The notes: a model not told the origin generated them from the letters alone. A DNA stretch of 64,000 bases from Chelydra serpentina (GCA_037349315.1 JBAIAC010000023.1:31162501-31226500); one strand, 5' to 3'; counted from the stretch's first letter, positions 12,694 through 23,622 are shown. Translations and numbers: made by a program.

Positions 12694-12980
12694 TAGAGTT
12701 GGCCAAATATGACTTAGGGGAAAATGACTTTCTACAGGCATATGAAGGGCATAAAATCTTTTCATTTTGGGAAAAGTTGTCACTGAAATACCAGAAATAT
12801 TTCATTTTGGGAAAAGTTGTCATTGAAATACCAGAAACCCCCAAAAAATTATTTTCAAAACTGATTTTTTTTTCCAGCTTCTGTTCTTCACTGAAAAAAA
12901 AATTCACAGGAATTATGTTAAGTATTTTTTTTTCAAAATTTCCCAGAAACCATAACTGGCATTTTTCAATCATTTTTAAT
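12694..12980 (+). mobile_element. Decayed AT-rich nonautonomous element of the AGRGCTGG group
   Basis: Begins TAGAGTTGGCCAAATATGAC and is rich in TTCATTTTGGGAAAA and CAAAATTTCCCAGAAA words. It resembles the elements at 27.6, 34.9 and 36.0 kb, which start TAGGGCTGG or end with its complement. The right terminus cannot be placed. It holds a 40-bp tandem duplication. The terminal word and AT-rich interior suggest a nonautonomous DNA transposon. Confidence 0.45.
12761..12840. repeat. 40-bp tandem duplication
   Basis: Two adjacent 40-bp units, each starting TTCATTTTGGGAAAAGTTGT, differ at only four positions. The duplication lies inside an AT-rich transposon-like repeat. Confidence 0.9.
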
Positions 12981-13247
12981 TAATATATTAAACAATGAAC
13001 AATATCCTAATGGTTAGATCAATGAGCCTGTACAGCAGTATGCCATGAGAAGCAGCAAAGCCTTCAATGCTTGATTCCTTTAGAAGTGGACTAAACAAAG
13101 CACTCAAACGGATAACATAGGAAAAAGTCTGGCACAGATAGCCTAGACTAGCAGGTCAAACAGAACTTTTCTCACTTGAATGTGTACAATTCTATTATTT
13201 TCTTCTTTATCAATGTACTAATTTATACCTAGGTATAAATTACCGAA

Positions 13248-13428
13248 GGGAGGGGAGGGATAGCTCAGTGGTTTGAGCATTGGCCTGCTAAACCCAGGAT
13301 TGTGAGTTCAATCCTTGAGGGGGCCATTTAGGGATCTGGGGCAAAAATTGGGGATTGGTCCTGCTTTGAGCAGGGGGTTGAACTAGATGACCTCCTAAGG
13401 TCCCTTCCAACCCTGATATTCTATGATT
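13248..13428 (+). mobile_element. tRNA-derived SINE with CR1-type tail (turtle Pol III SINE)
   Basis: The 5' part is tRNA-like. An A box TAGCTCAGTGG lies at 13261-13271 and a B box GAGTTCAATCC at 13304-13314, the spacing of an RNA polymerase III internal promoter. A short linker follows, then about 80 bases nearly identical to the CR1 3' UTR (GGTCCTGCTTTGAGCAGGG, AGATGACCTCCTAAGG), ending ATTCTATGAT. Such SINEs are known from cryptodiran turtles and are thought to be mobilised by CR1 reverse transcriptase through the shared tail. The copy appears full length. Confidence 0.93.
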
Positions 13429-14410
13429 TCTTGGAGGTCTCCTATCCAACTACTTACTCGGTCTCATCCTGCTTAGTCTGTGATATAAGAATACAAGACA
13501 AGGTGTTATGGATGAAAGCACTCTGATCACATTTCTTCACAAATATATATTTTCTTCCACTCCAGGCCTTGCATAAAGCAGTTCTGCTACCATTGGTTTC
13601 TTCTGAGATTCCAAAATAAACATGCATTCAGAAGACTTATTCCCATATTTCCAGCTACATCTGAGTCATTCTGCGTTTCACTTCTACCTTGGATATACTT
13701 GCCTGTGTTGATTATCAACACAGGCAAGCAGAGGCAGACTAATATATGGGAACTTAAATTCTGTACGACTCTGTATAACATAACCAACACCAACAGACTT
13801 TAAATTTCCTGTATCTCATGGTTTTTTTTATTATATTATGGCAAAAATCCCAGAAAAAAATTCTAGGAAGAAAATAAATGAAAAATGAAAAATACATGAC
13901 TACCAAATTTTCCACCGATATCATAGGTATGTGATCTACACTTAATATACATGCTAGTGATCTATTTGAAAATTTTATCAACACTGAAGAAATAGAAAAG
14001 CCAATTTTCATCTTGCTCTGGAATTCTCATTTAAACATATCAAAGAACAACTTTGCCATTTCTAGATATTAACCATTATTTTTCTCTCATTCAAGAGTCT
14101 GTTACTATATTAGCTACATGGAAACAAATTCCTAATCATACTTTTGGCAGAACACCTCACAACCCACTTGGCTGTACTCATCCAATTTTCAGTGTTTTAT
14201 TTTTTAAAAGGTTTATTCTCCTCTTACTGAGCACGTTTAGGTCCCATTAACATCAATGGAAGTTACAATATATGTGCAGATCAAGGGAACATATTCCTTA
14301 CCTAGGAGAACCACCAGGATTCCTATAACTGGACTTAGTTCCAACTTCCAAGAGGGAGAAATATGGTACAGTTCTTGCAATAATAAAAATTGTTTTAAAA
14401 ATCTCCAATT
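13429..14410. other. Noncoding stretch, nothing recognised
   Basis: AT-rich sequence with no recognised repeat, exon or RNA gene. Confidence 0.55.
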
Positions 14411-14412
14411 CT

Positions 14413-14616
14413 CTTAGAACATAAGAACGGCCATACTGCCTCAGACCCAGAATCTAGCCTGCTATTCTGTCTTCCGACAGTGGCCAATACCAGGTGCTTC
14501 AGAGGGAATGAACAGAACAGGGTAATTATCTAGTGATCCATCCCCTGTCATCCAGTCCCAGCTCCTGGCAGTCAGAGACTAGGGACACCCAGACCATCAG
14601 GTTGCATCCCTGACCA
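14413..14616 (-). mobile_element. CR1-like LINE 3' fragment (TTCTTATG-ended type)
   Basis: The plus strand reads TTAGAACATAAGAACGGCCA and later CTTCCGACAGTGGCCAATAC and GTGATCCATCCCCTGTC, words of a repeat widespread in turtles and other sauropsids. On the minus strand it would end GTTCTTATGTTCTAA, the 8-base terminal pattern of CR1-like LINEs. Only the 3' untranslated part is present. The assignment to the CR1 superfamily is inference. Confidence 0.6.
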
Positions 14617-14737
14617 GGAGTAACTACATTGAAAACAATGGATTTGCACTGGTGTAAAACTGATGTAAATGAGTGGAGAATCAGGTACAAAGCCACTTGT
14701 GCTCATTTTTAGGATGGTTCTTTCTTATTCAAAGGTA

Positions 14738-15132
14738 CAATTGCACACAGGCGCCGACTTTCTGTGGCGCCGGTGGGAGCTCACGCCCAGCGTCGGGGGC
14801 GGGGCCCCGCTCCCGACGCCGGGCCCCGCCCCCGACGCCAGGTGACGTTGCGGGGCCCTGCCCCCGACGCCGGGCCCCGCCCCCGACGCCGGGTGACGTT
14901 GCGGGGCCCCGCCCCCGACGCCGACGCAACATCGCCCAGCGTCGGGGGCGGGGCCCCGCAACGTCTCCCGGTGCTAAGGTAAGATGGCGGCGGGCCCCGG
15001 GGTTGGCGGGGAGCTGGCTGCGGGTCCCGGGGATGGCGGGGAGCTGCCGGTGGGTGCAGAGCACCCACCACTTTTTCCCCGTGGGTGCTCCAGCCCCGGA
15101 GCACCCACGAAGTCGGCGCCTATGCAATTGCA
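14738..15132. mobile_element. GC-rich hAT-like MITE with 8-bp target duplication, copy 1
   Basis: A 379-bp element (14746-15124) flanked by the exact 8-bp duplication CAATTGCA (14738-14745 and 15125-15132). The termini are inverted: left CACAGGCGCCGACTT, right complement CATAGGCGCCGACTT. An 8-bp duplication and short inverted termini are typical of hAT transposons. The interior is extremely GC- and CpG-rich, with repeated CCCCGACGCC and GTGACGTTGCGGGG words. Open frames of up to 193 codons here are by-products of the absence of AT-rich stop codons. A related copy lies at 56.28 kb. Confidence 0.88.
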
Positions 15133-16813
15133 TTGAAACAAAGCCCCAAGATTCAGCAATCCGCAAGAACATTTCCTTGTATGAAAGCAGCACTGTACTG
15201 ATGAAAACTTCATCCTGTATTTCCTACCTAATATCCCACCTAAGCGCACAGTAAATTTTACAAAATGTCAGGCCTGATTCTCTACTGCCTTGTGCCCCAC
15301 AGAGTCATTTACACCTGTGCAAATTGGGTGTCAAATGCTACCACTCTGATCTGGCAGCATTTAATGCACATTTTGCACTAGCTTTGCAAGATGCTACATT
15401 CAAGTTCATTTTCATATTGAATTAGTAATTATAGATTTGCAAGGTCAAGTCACATGAGTTATTTTTAGATCTCCTTTCCCCCAATTCCCTCTACCTGCTT
15501 TTCCCCCCCAACCACCATCAAAGCACATGGGGAAGAGGGGCAATTTATTAGTGTATCCGATCCACAGCATGTTGCACCCAACAAATTAATAACACAAGGA
15601 ATGTAGTCATACTATTGATCACTCTGTTGTACAGTGGTCGCCATTTAAAAGGTCTATATTTGCCAACAGTTACCTACTGTTCATATATACATACATTTAA
15701 CTATAGATCGTTGTAGATGCAGAAACCTTATCCAAAAAAACATTCTTACCCTAAACACCCCCATATTAAAAAGTTTGGATTGTATCACACACAGTGTTTC
15801 ATTTGCATTGAGAAGTGTCCTGTTTATTCAAATAAAAGCTATGGGGGAAAGCTTGGCCCCATTGAAGTCAATGGCAAAACTTTCTTCAACTTGAACTGGG
15901 TCAGGATTTTGCCATACGTCTCCATTCTGTATAGATGGAATGGAGTTCTACTGTATACTACGCTGCCAACATCACCTTACAGTCTCAGGGTTTGGTTCTC
16001 TGCTTCATTATACCACATTTCTCCAGCACGGCTGTAGTCAGCTTCAGTGGCATAACACTGGTGTAACAGAGTGGTAAATTAAGACTTTTTGGGTCTTAGA
16101 TGCTATATTCATTTAAGCATAAACATTTCACATGCGCCTCAAAAAGGAATAATTGAATACAGTGTCTAAAGAGAAAACAGCAAGTTGCACAGTAAGAAAA
16201 TAAGAAGGATCTAGAGTGGATTGTTTAAAATGAACATTTAAGTAATAAGAGATACTATGCAATACAACCCCAGTACCTTTGCCACATTGCTTCAGTACAA
16301 ATGCACTGATGACGTCTCAGTCTGTGGAAAGTATTAGTGCTATGGATTGCATACTGCTCAGAAACAAAGAGCATGCATTTATCTTCAAACTTGGAACCAC
16401 TTGGGAGGAATATTTTAGACAGTGAACCAAAACATTCCATGATCCTTAACACAACTATAATTGAAGAGTCAACATCTGCCCTATATAATGAAATAGCTCT
16501 AAAAAGGACTTAGACGCTGAAGTGCCCTAAATAGCTTTAAAAAATTTATCTGTACACGTTTTCCAAAACAGTGCTCTGAATTTTCTGCTTTAAATATGTT
16601 TCCTTAGCAACATTCATTTTTCGCCCAGAATTCTAAACTCCTTGCACCAAAAGCTACTCCTTACTTGGGATAAACTATTGAAGTCAATGGGCAGGGGTGG
16701 GTGGCTCCATTAAGAGGGCAGGATGATGGTGGTGACGAATTTCAAAGCTCTTGGCTTTCATTTAGGCACTAAAATATGTGGCTGTAATTTTCAAAAGAAT
16801 CAGCACATTAGTG
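15133..16813. other. Noncoding stretch with dispersed palindromic repeat fragments
   Basis: No gene was recognised. Fragments with CCTGATTCTCTACTGCC, TCATTTACACC and CCATTGAAGTCAATGG (15865-15880) belong to the short palindromic repeat group described in the findings. Confidence 0.5.
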
Positions 16814-16992
16814 GCTGAGCTCTTTTGAAAATCTGGCCACAAGTGTCATAACAGGAGCTTCTGGGTGCAGAGTCCTTCTGAAAATCTGGCCCTTAGTTAG
16901 ATGCCTAAACCAAGGCTGAGCTCTTTTGAAAATCTGGTCCTAAATATGGATGCTGAGCTCTTGAAAATCTGGCCCTGAGCTCTTTTAGGGAC
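16814..16992 (+). repeat. Irregular tandem of GCTGAGCTCTTTTGAAAATC units
   Basis: The word GCTGAGCTCTT(TT)GAAAATCTGG starts at 16814, 16915 and 16952. Partial versions lie at 16867 (CAGAGTCCTTCTGAAAATC) and 16975 (CTGAGCTCTTTT). Spacing is uneven, between 25 and 52 bases. The same TTTTGAAAATCTGG arm is part of a palindromic repeat group seen elsewhere in the window, such as 24.8 kb. Confidence 0.75.
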
Positions 16993-16999
16993 CTGTCCT

Positions 17000-18100
17000 T
17001 AATGTACATATTGCACTACAGAACTGACTCCATCTCTGAGGAAGCAAACACCATAAGCCTCACTCTTACAGTATGAACAACAATTGCAAGAATGAGGGGG
17101 TGGGGGAAACTTCAAGACTTTAGTCGCAAAGAAAGCAAAAGACAACTATATGCTTTCATTTATCATATCTCATCACGTATGGTACTTAGCAAAAGAGTGG
17201 TGGGTTTCACAGTGCTGGAAGTTGGTGGATATGGTGGAAGAACTTAAATACACACAGTCTTATTGCAGCAGTCTATTTAATGAGGCTTGTGTGTTATACT
17301 CATATCAAGAAACTACTTTTTTCAGAATGTCTCTGATTTGTCTGTTATATGCACACTGTTTTTATTCTATTATAGAATTTTGTATTTTTATGTGGTTTTG
17401 TGAAGAAAGTTCACAATCCAGATATGCACAGCAAACATGTGGGGGACAAATTCTTAGCTCAGCTGAAAGGTGTAAATCTAAAGTAACTCTGTTGAGTTCA
17501 CATAAAAGCACTACAGCTTCTTGCAAAAGATTGGTGTAACAGATGAGAACCAGCCCAACCTCTATGTTTTTAAACAAAAAATAACAATAGGACAGCAACT
17601 CAAAAGATTAAGTACAAGATCCTCCGATGGTCAAAATCAGAAGAGCTCCACTGAAGGCAATTTAAGCTACTCCAATTTACACCAGCTGAGACTCTGGCCC
17701 TAATGCCATGTTATTAATTTTTATAAAAAGAAAAAGAAAAACATCTTCAACTTGTCCATCTCTAAGATGATTATAGAGCTATAAGCAAAGGCAACAATTA
17801 TGTTTTCTATTTAAGAAATGCAAATCAATATTAATTAAAATTAGACAACTGTTTGTGATGTAAGGGGTCCTTGTACTCAAAGGACATAGTGGTCATTAAA
17901 TATATTTAAAGACTTATTACTTAAAAGATTTTAGGCAAAGTCAATGCATCGTTTGTCCTAAGGGAGAGTTCAATGCCTCTGTACTGCTGTATAACATTTA
18001 ACTATAGGTGCCACAATCAAAGGCAAACACAATTAAGTATCAAACAGTTAAATGTTATGTGTCACTCTCTAAAGAATCTATATTAAAACACTTAATTGCA
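17000..18100. other. Noncoding stretch, nothing recognised
   Basis: No gene was recognised. A palindromic-family fragment (TCCAATTTACACCAGCTGAG) lies at 17671-17700. Confidence 0.5.
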
Positions 18101-18109
18101 CTTTTTTTT

Positions 18110-18800
18110 TAAAGAATTCCTTAGCGTGGGCTGGAACCAAAATGAGTGCTTGTTTGGCTCCTATTAAACAACCTGCATATTAAGGGACCTGTTTTTTCCT
18201 GTTCATTATCATGAAGGCTGCATTTGCATTTCTTGATAGACTATTCCTGTTTTCTTACCCTTTTTTTCTTGTCTTACATCAGTCAGTGGAAAGAGTGCCA
18301 CCACAGGCCATCATTAACCTTCCAAATCTGCCTCAAAACAAATAGTACAAGAGCTCACTAATTTGAAGATCAAAAAGCCACTTGTCCATTATATAATTGG
18401 AATGAAAGGCAAAATGTTGCAGTTCTGAAGAGCACAGTAATTACTAGCTGTTAATTGCTCTCTCGTGGTGGCTCACTTTTAATTAAAAAGAACAGCTCGT
18501 CGCAGGCCGATAAGCAATGGTGGAGACCACTGGTTTAATCAACAAAGCAGAAAAATTTGTTTCTGCCGCAGCCAACAACAGCTTGAGTAATCTTCAGATG
18601 TCCAATTGAGATTAAAAACTGTCTATTTAGTGAAGTCAGATTTTATTTTAACCAAGGAAATGACTATTTGAAGTCTTCCAATGTGAATGTCCCCACCACA
18701 TCCCCGCTGGTGCTGCAGGGACTAATCATTTGCTTGTGGTTGTGATCATTCAAGTAAAGAAATTTAGCTACTTTCCTCTTGACTCCATCCTTCTTGGGTA
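18110..18800. promoter_or_regulatory. Candidate conserved noncoding (enhancer-like) block
   Basis: A 0.7-kb stretch free of recognised repeats, with a dense group of homeodomain-type TAATTA/TTAATT cores: AGTAATTACTAGC, GCTGTTAATTGC and CTTTTAATTAAAAA within 18436-18491, and more ATTA words on either side. Its composition is balanced, with no simple repeats or repeat signature, unlike its surroundings. Developmental enhancers in gene deserts often look like this. This is inference from appearance; no alignment could be made. Confidence 0.35.
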
Positions 18801-20420
18801 ATTGGCCTGTCTGAGGTGAGCTTTTTTTTTTTAAGAAAGAGCTTTAAAGTATGGAAGGGCCACAGACTGTGCATTTAATTACTGTTCATATTTCATGCAG
18901 TCAAACAGAATTTCATTTAAGAAGAAAATGATTTACCTATCTTTAAAAAGCCTTACACTCACTGCTTTGGGGTCTGTGTGTTTTTGGGCTCCCGCCACTC
19001 CACCTCCTTCAGCAGTAACATTTACATGCCAAAAAAATGTATTCAGGCATCAAAGTTAATTCTTTAAGAGGCTTCTGTCTTTAACTCTTTCATCTAATGA
19101 CAACTATCTTTAAAGAAAATAACACTGTGGGTTGGGGTAACATTTTATTTAGGTAAGTAGGTTAGCTGGGTTAAGTGGAACCATTTTGCTTTGGCTTGCC
19201 TCATATCTCTCCAGCCATGAACTGTTTACTTCTTTTAACAGCTTTAGTTTATCCTGTCCTTTTATGGCCCTCAGGGTTCCCTGAGGCATTATACTTGGAC
19301 CTCTGCTTCTTCATATTCACAGTCTTCTGTTGAGCGGGCTTTATTTTGAGTGTTACGCAGACAAGACATACATGTATATAAACCAATCTTTCAAACCTTC
19401 TAACATCAATATGCTTTCTGCCTGTCTTGCTAACATTGGAATATGAATGTGTGACAACTATGTACAACCTACTGTAAGGAAAAGTCATTTCCATTCAATG
19501 GGCTCCAGGCATCACTTTTCTATCTTACTGCCATTAACATATGATAATATGTGTAGCTACCTACTGTTATAAGAAGATCAGAGAGTTGTGCAACTTTAGT
19601 CTCAACTTTGAGATTCATGTTTCTTCTTTGAAGAAACTATTTCTTTAGTTGCCAGAGATTGCCATAGTATGTGTCTCTACATTCCTTCTTATTATCAAGG
19701 AATTATTCACTCCTTTGTCTCCTCTCACTAGACAATTGTTCTGAATGTACGTTCATGTACCTGATGGCTACTGGGATTCAGTGTGGCAGAAAGTTGTTTG
19801 AACGTGTCATACAAGGTTTTCTGTGGTCACATTGGCTTTAGTTAAATTTTCCTTAACTTATAAAATTTGCCTGTTGTGCTTGCCCTTAAAACCAAATCAA
19901 AGTTATTGTTCTCGTTTACTGAACCCTTGTTTCTCCAGGTACCACTAAAGGTCACTTTCATTTGAAAAATATACCACCTCAGCAGGCTACTGTTTCAGTT
20001 CTTATTCCGTATGATGGAACTCCTTGGCTAGGAATATCAGGAATGTATCTTCTGTTGCTCACTTCATTTTGGAGTGGAGTAAAATGAGAATTTGACCACT
20101 GACGTCAATGGGAGCATGATTGGGCCCTTTAAACTCAAAATTATACTTTGCTTTATTTTTCATCTCTAATAAATCATCTGGATTTGGGTGCAATACAAGA
20201 TGTTAGATTTGTCAATTGCTGGGGAGTTATTTGGATTGGGAGAACATCTTCTTTGTATCATTAAAATACTCAGTGTTAATTGCCTTTTCACCTATTCCTT
20301 CATTTCGATTCATGTGAATCAAATGTAGGCCAAGTTCTGCCTTGAGATGTGTGTGCCACCCATGTCATGTGTTTTGCTTAGTCACTGTCATTAACATATA
20401 AAGGCTCACCCAACTTTAGG
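18801..20420. other. Noncoding stretch, nothing recognised
   Basis: No recognised repeat or gene. A palindromic-family word (GACGTCAATGGGAGC) lies near 20101. Confidence 0.5.
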
Positions 20421-20730
20421 GTTAACATCAGGGCCGGCTCTAACTTTTCTGCCGCCTCAAGCAAAAAAAAAACAAAAAAAACAACCCCGCCCAAACAAAA
20501 AAACCAATCCCCCCCCCCCCCCCGGTTTTGCACCGCAGCAACAACCCCCCGAGCTCCTCTCCCAGCCGGAGCGCGGCAGGGAGAGCGGCTTGAGCACCGT
20601 GGAGAGAGCGGCTTGCCCACGGCCCCACTCTCCTCTGGGCCAGAGCACCTCCAGGCACTGCCCCCAGCCCAGGTGCCGCCCCAAGCACGTGCTTGGTCGG
20701 CTGGTGCCTGGAGCTGGTCCTGGTTAACGT
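20421..20730. mobile_element. hAT-like MITE with near-perfect 8-bp target duplication
   Basis: The element at 20429-20722 (294 bp) is flanked by GTTAACAT on the left and GTTAACGT on the right, matching at seven of eight positions. Its ends are inverted: left CAGGGCCGGCTCTA, right complement CAGGACCAGCTCCA. The interior starts with A-rich and C-rich runs (a 15-base C run at 20509-20523) and is GC-rich afterwards. There is no transposase, so it is nonautonomous. The open frames of 75-104 codons here are artefacts of GC content. Confidence 0.88.
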
Positions 20731-21539
20731 GGGCAACCTCTGCCAGTCCACCATTTGTTAAAAAAGTGTTTTGAAATGTATTTGTCTGTTACAAACACCA
20801 TCTTAGATAGTTTAAAATGAAAGTATTTTAAAACCCAGTTAAGTTTCCTGCTGTTGTGCTGCTTTTTCAGTCTTTTTATGCATTTCACTTGGACAAAGAA
20901 AATCGAGTTGCCAGTTTCATTTTCACTCTTCGTCTATTTCACTCTCAGTTTCTCATGCACTAGCTCCACGCTGAAGTCTTTGGGCTGCAAATGCTGTCAG
21001 GACTATATTAAAAAACAGTTTCCAGTGGAATTTGTTTTCTACTTTATGAAAATATTTCTATTGATCTTAGGTTTACTTCAAAGTTTATTTTCACATAACC
21101 AAAATTTGGGACCAAATTTGACTTAGTGTCCCTTCAATGCTCATACAGGAATCTGTATTGCAACCTCTTACACATGCATACCACTAGATAACATTGAAAT
21201 GCAACAATGTGTTTATCTGTAGACTTTTCTGCACACTCATCTTCCTGTATTCATTCATGTCAGCCTGCTAGCTTGGTATGCCTGGACCAAAATGTGATAA
21301 CTCTGTGACCTCTTACGTTCACTTTGTGATAAAACAGGCTGTGAAGAAGTTTTTTTCCCCCCTCCTTCCTGTTTCTAATTTTCAGTCAGCACCTGTCACT
21401 GCCGTCTTGACTTTCACAGTTTTCTTTTGGCTCACTTTGCTTTTTTCTCAGACTTGTTCTAAGGTTTATCAGAGGAAACACTTGCACTCACAAGGATGGC
21501 CTCCACACTGTGACAGATTAATCCAAGTTGAGTGAACTT
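20731..21539. other. Noncoding stretch, nothing recognised
   Basis: No recognised repeat or gene. Open frames up to 90 codons have no known motif. Confidence 0.5.
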
Positions 21540-21830
21540 CCTTCAGACAGAGGACACTAATTATTATGAAGGCACTTAGAACACAATGAAAGCTGACATC
21601 TGACAGACTATTCTCTGCCAGCTCCACATTGTCTTACTGTCAGGCCCTGTCAGTTCCCAGCCTTAATTACATCCTGTTTACAAACATTAGGCCTGACTTC
21701 AGATGAAGTCTTAACAAAGGTTGACAAAGGTCAGGGTCACGTCACAAGGATGTTATCTGTCTGTGTGCTCCTACTGATAAACTAGGAGTAGGCTCATAGC
21801 TGATTTAGGAGATAGCTTTCATAACACAAA
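21540..21830. promoter_or_regulatory. Candidate conserved noncoding (enhancer-like) block
   Basis: Repeat-free stretch with clustered transcription-factor-like words: CTAATTATTATG, CCTTAATTACATC, TGTTTAC (forkhead type), AACAAAGG and GACAAAGG (SOX/TCF type). Two nuclear-receptor half-sites with zero spacing, AGGTCA and GGGTCA, lie at 21728-21739 and run directly into CACGTCAC. The function is inferred from motif appearance only. Confidence 0.3.
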
Positions 21831-22640
21831 AACGTACTACAGTCATTTGAAATCTCTAATCTGTACGCCTGTACTTTTGCCTAAGAGTCACTGTGCAGAA
21901 ATGAAGGCTACGGAGTTACTCAGGTTTAGCCTGAGCTGTTTGGACATTTTACAAGGGGTTCGTACTCTTCAGCTACTATGATCATAAGCATCAAGAATAT
22001 GTCCATGCAGCCACTTTAAACAGGAAGCAATTGCCCTGTTCATCTGTGCTCATTTTTACCCAACCAAAAATTTTGGGGTTTAGATACATTATGAATACAG
22101 CTGGTTGAATAATATCTGAGAACATCTGATTTTTTCCCATGGTCTAATAAACGACTTAAATAATTTTTCCATTTTTTTCTTGGTTCTGCAGATGGTTGAA
22201 CTATATACCCCAAATAAATTATTCACATTTTTTGTCAGCCAGCAAATAATTTATTCACAAATCATATTTTCTATTGTTTGACTGAACATGTTGTGGGAAT
22301 TCTTTGTGTATGTGTGTGCACTTGTAAGGAGGGAAACTGAGTGTGAGTAAATGTACACACACTTATATCGATATTTAGAAAGACAAGTGATAGAGAGAAA
22401 TAATAACCAATAACAAATTGAAATGGCAGCCCTCAGTTTTGACCAATAAATTCCCATGAGAAAACTTTTTAAAATTGTGTTTCTCCTATAGTCTACTGCA
22501 AAAGAAGAAACTAGAATGATTACCATTAAAAATTCAGTATGTTGTAGTGTCTCCTTTTTCTTAAGCTATAACTGTGGTAACTGTGTCGTAGCAGTTGGCA
22601 AATATTGACTTTTATAATGGCTTCTACTTTATATTTCTGT
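21831..22640. other. Noncoding stretch, nothing recognised
   Basis: AT-rich sequence without a recognised element. Confidence 0.5.
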
Positions 22641-22649
22641 TTCTGTGGT

Positions 22650-22790
22650 ATTCTACTACTGGTGGCCACAAACCCCCACATCTGGTAGCTGAGTTCAATG
22701 CATGTCACTATAGCTAGGAATCAAACCTGGACCTTCATAGTTTGAATATGACATCTCTATGAGGCAAGCTAAAGGATATCTTCCCATGAG
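22650..22790 (-). repeat. Possible tRNA-derived SINE head
   Basis: On the minus strand, GGTTTGATTCC (complement of 22718-22728) matches a Pol III B box at 10 of 11 positions. A weaker A-box-like TAGCTTGCCTC lies about 45 bases upstream in that orientation. The body and the tail family are not recognised, so this may be chance or an old SINE. Confidence 0.3.
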
Positions 22791-22800
22791 CCCAAGAGAA

Positions 22801-23622
22801 GAGGGTGTTATAAACATACAGCTAAGGGTAATTTAGGATTCCTCCTTACCTGTAAGGGGTTAAGAAGCTCAAATAACCTGGCTGGCACCTAACCAAGAGG
22901 ACCAATGAGGAAAGAAAATACTTTCAAATCTTGGGGGGGGGGGCTTTTGTTTGTGCTCTTTGTTTTTTCTGTTCTCTCTTGAGACTAAGAGGGACCAGAC
23001 AAAAATCCATCTCCTCCAACCCATCCTCAACCAAATCTCAATATTACAACAAGTAGGTTAGTCAAGCATTGCGATTAGGTTTTCTTTTGCTTTGCTTGTG
23101 AATTTTCCCTGTGTTAAGAGGGAGGTGTTATTCCTGTTTTTCTGTAACTTTAAGGTTTTGCCCAGAGGGGGGGGATCCTCTGAGTTTGGAAATTGAGCAC
23201 CCTGTAAAGTATTTACCATCCTAATTTTACAGAGATGATTTTTACCTTTCTTTTTAAATAAAATCCTTCTTTTAAGAACCTGACTGATTTTTCCATTGTT
23301 CTAATACCCAGGGGTTTGGGTCTTTGATCACTTTGTACCAATTGGTTAGGAGATTATTCTCAAGCCTCCCCAGATCAGGGGGTATAAGGGCTTGAGGGGA
23401 TATTGTGTGGGGGAAGAGGAACTCCAAGTGGTCCTTTTCCCTGGTTCTTGTTTAAATCACGTGGTGGTGGCAGTGGTTACCTTTTTCAGGGTACAAGGAG
23501 AAAATTTGTACCTTGGGGAGTTTTTAACCTAAGCTGGTAGAAATAAGATTAGGGGGTCTTTCATGCGGGTCCCCACGACTGTACCCTAGAGTTCAGAGTG
23601 GGGAGGAAACCCTGACAAAGGG
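22801..23622 (+). mobile_element. Solo LTR of an LTR retroelement
   Basis: The LTR spans 22806-23617 (812 bp), starting TGTTATAAAC and ending CCCTGACA, the canonical TG...CA ends. It is flanked by GAGGG and AAGGG, a 5-bp target duplication with one mismatch. An AATAAA polyadenylation signal lies at 23257-23262, fitting a plus-strand LTR. The opening resembles a known turtle LTR type. No internal region or second LTR is present, so the copy is a solo LTR left by recombination. Gypsy-type and endogenous-retrovirus origin cannot be separated. Confidence 0.75.

Noticed and set aside
13248..13320. A functional tRNA gene at the SINE head
   Set aside because: A and B boxes are present, but the cloverleaf stems are not complementary and the sequence continues into a CR1 tail.
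14673..15254. 193-codon plus-strand open frame and overlapping 154-codon minus-strand frame
   Set aside because: Both lie in the GC-rich MITE, where stop codons are rare. The Arg/Pro/Gly repeats reflect CCCCGACGCC units, and there is no known domain.
16814..16992. CRISPR-like array
   Set aside because: Units are unevenly spaced and diverged, spacers are not of constant length, and the sequence is clearly vertebrate.
19249..19494. 81-codon minus-strand open frame with basic C-terminus
   Set aside because: No known motif and no surrounding gene structure.
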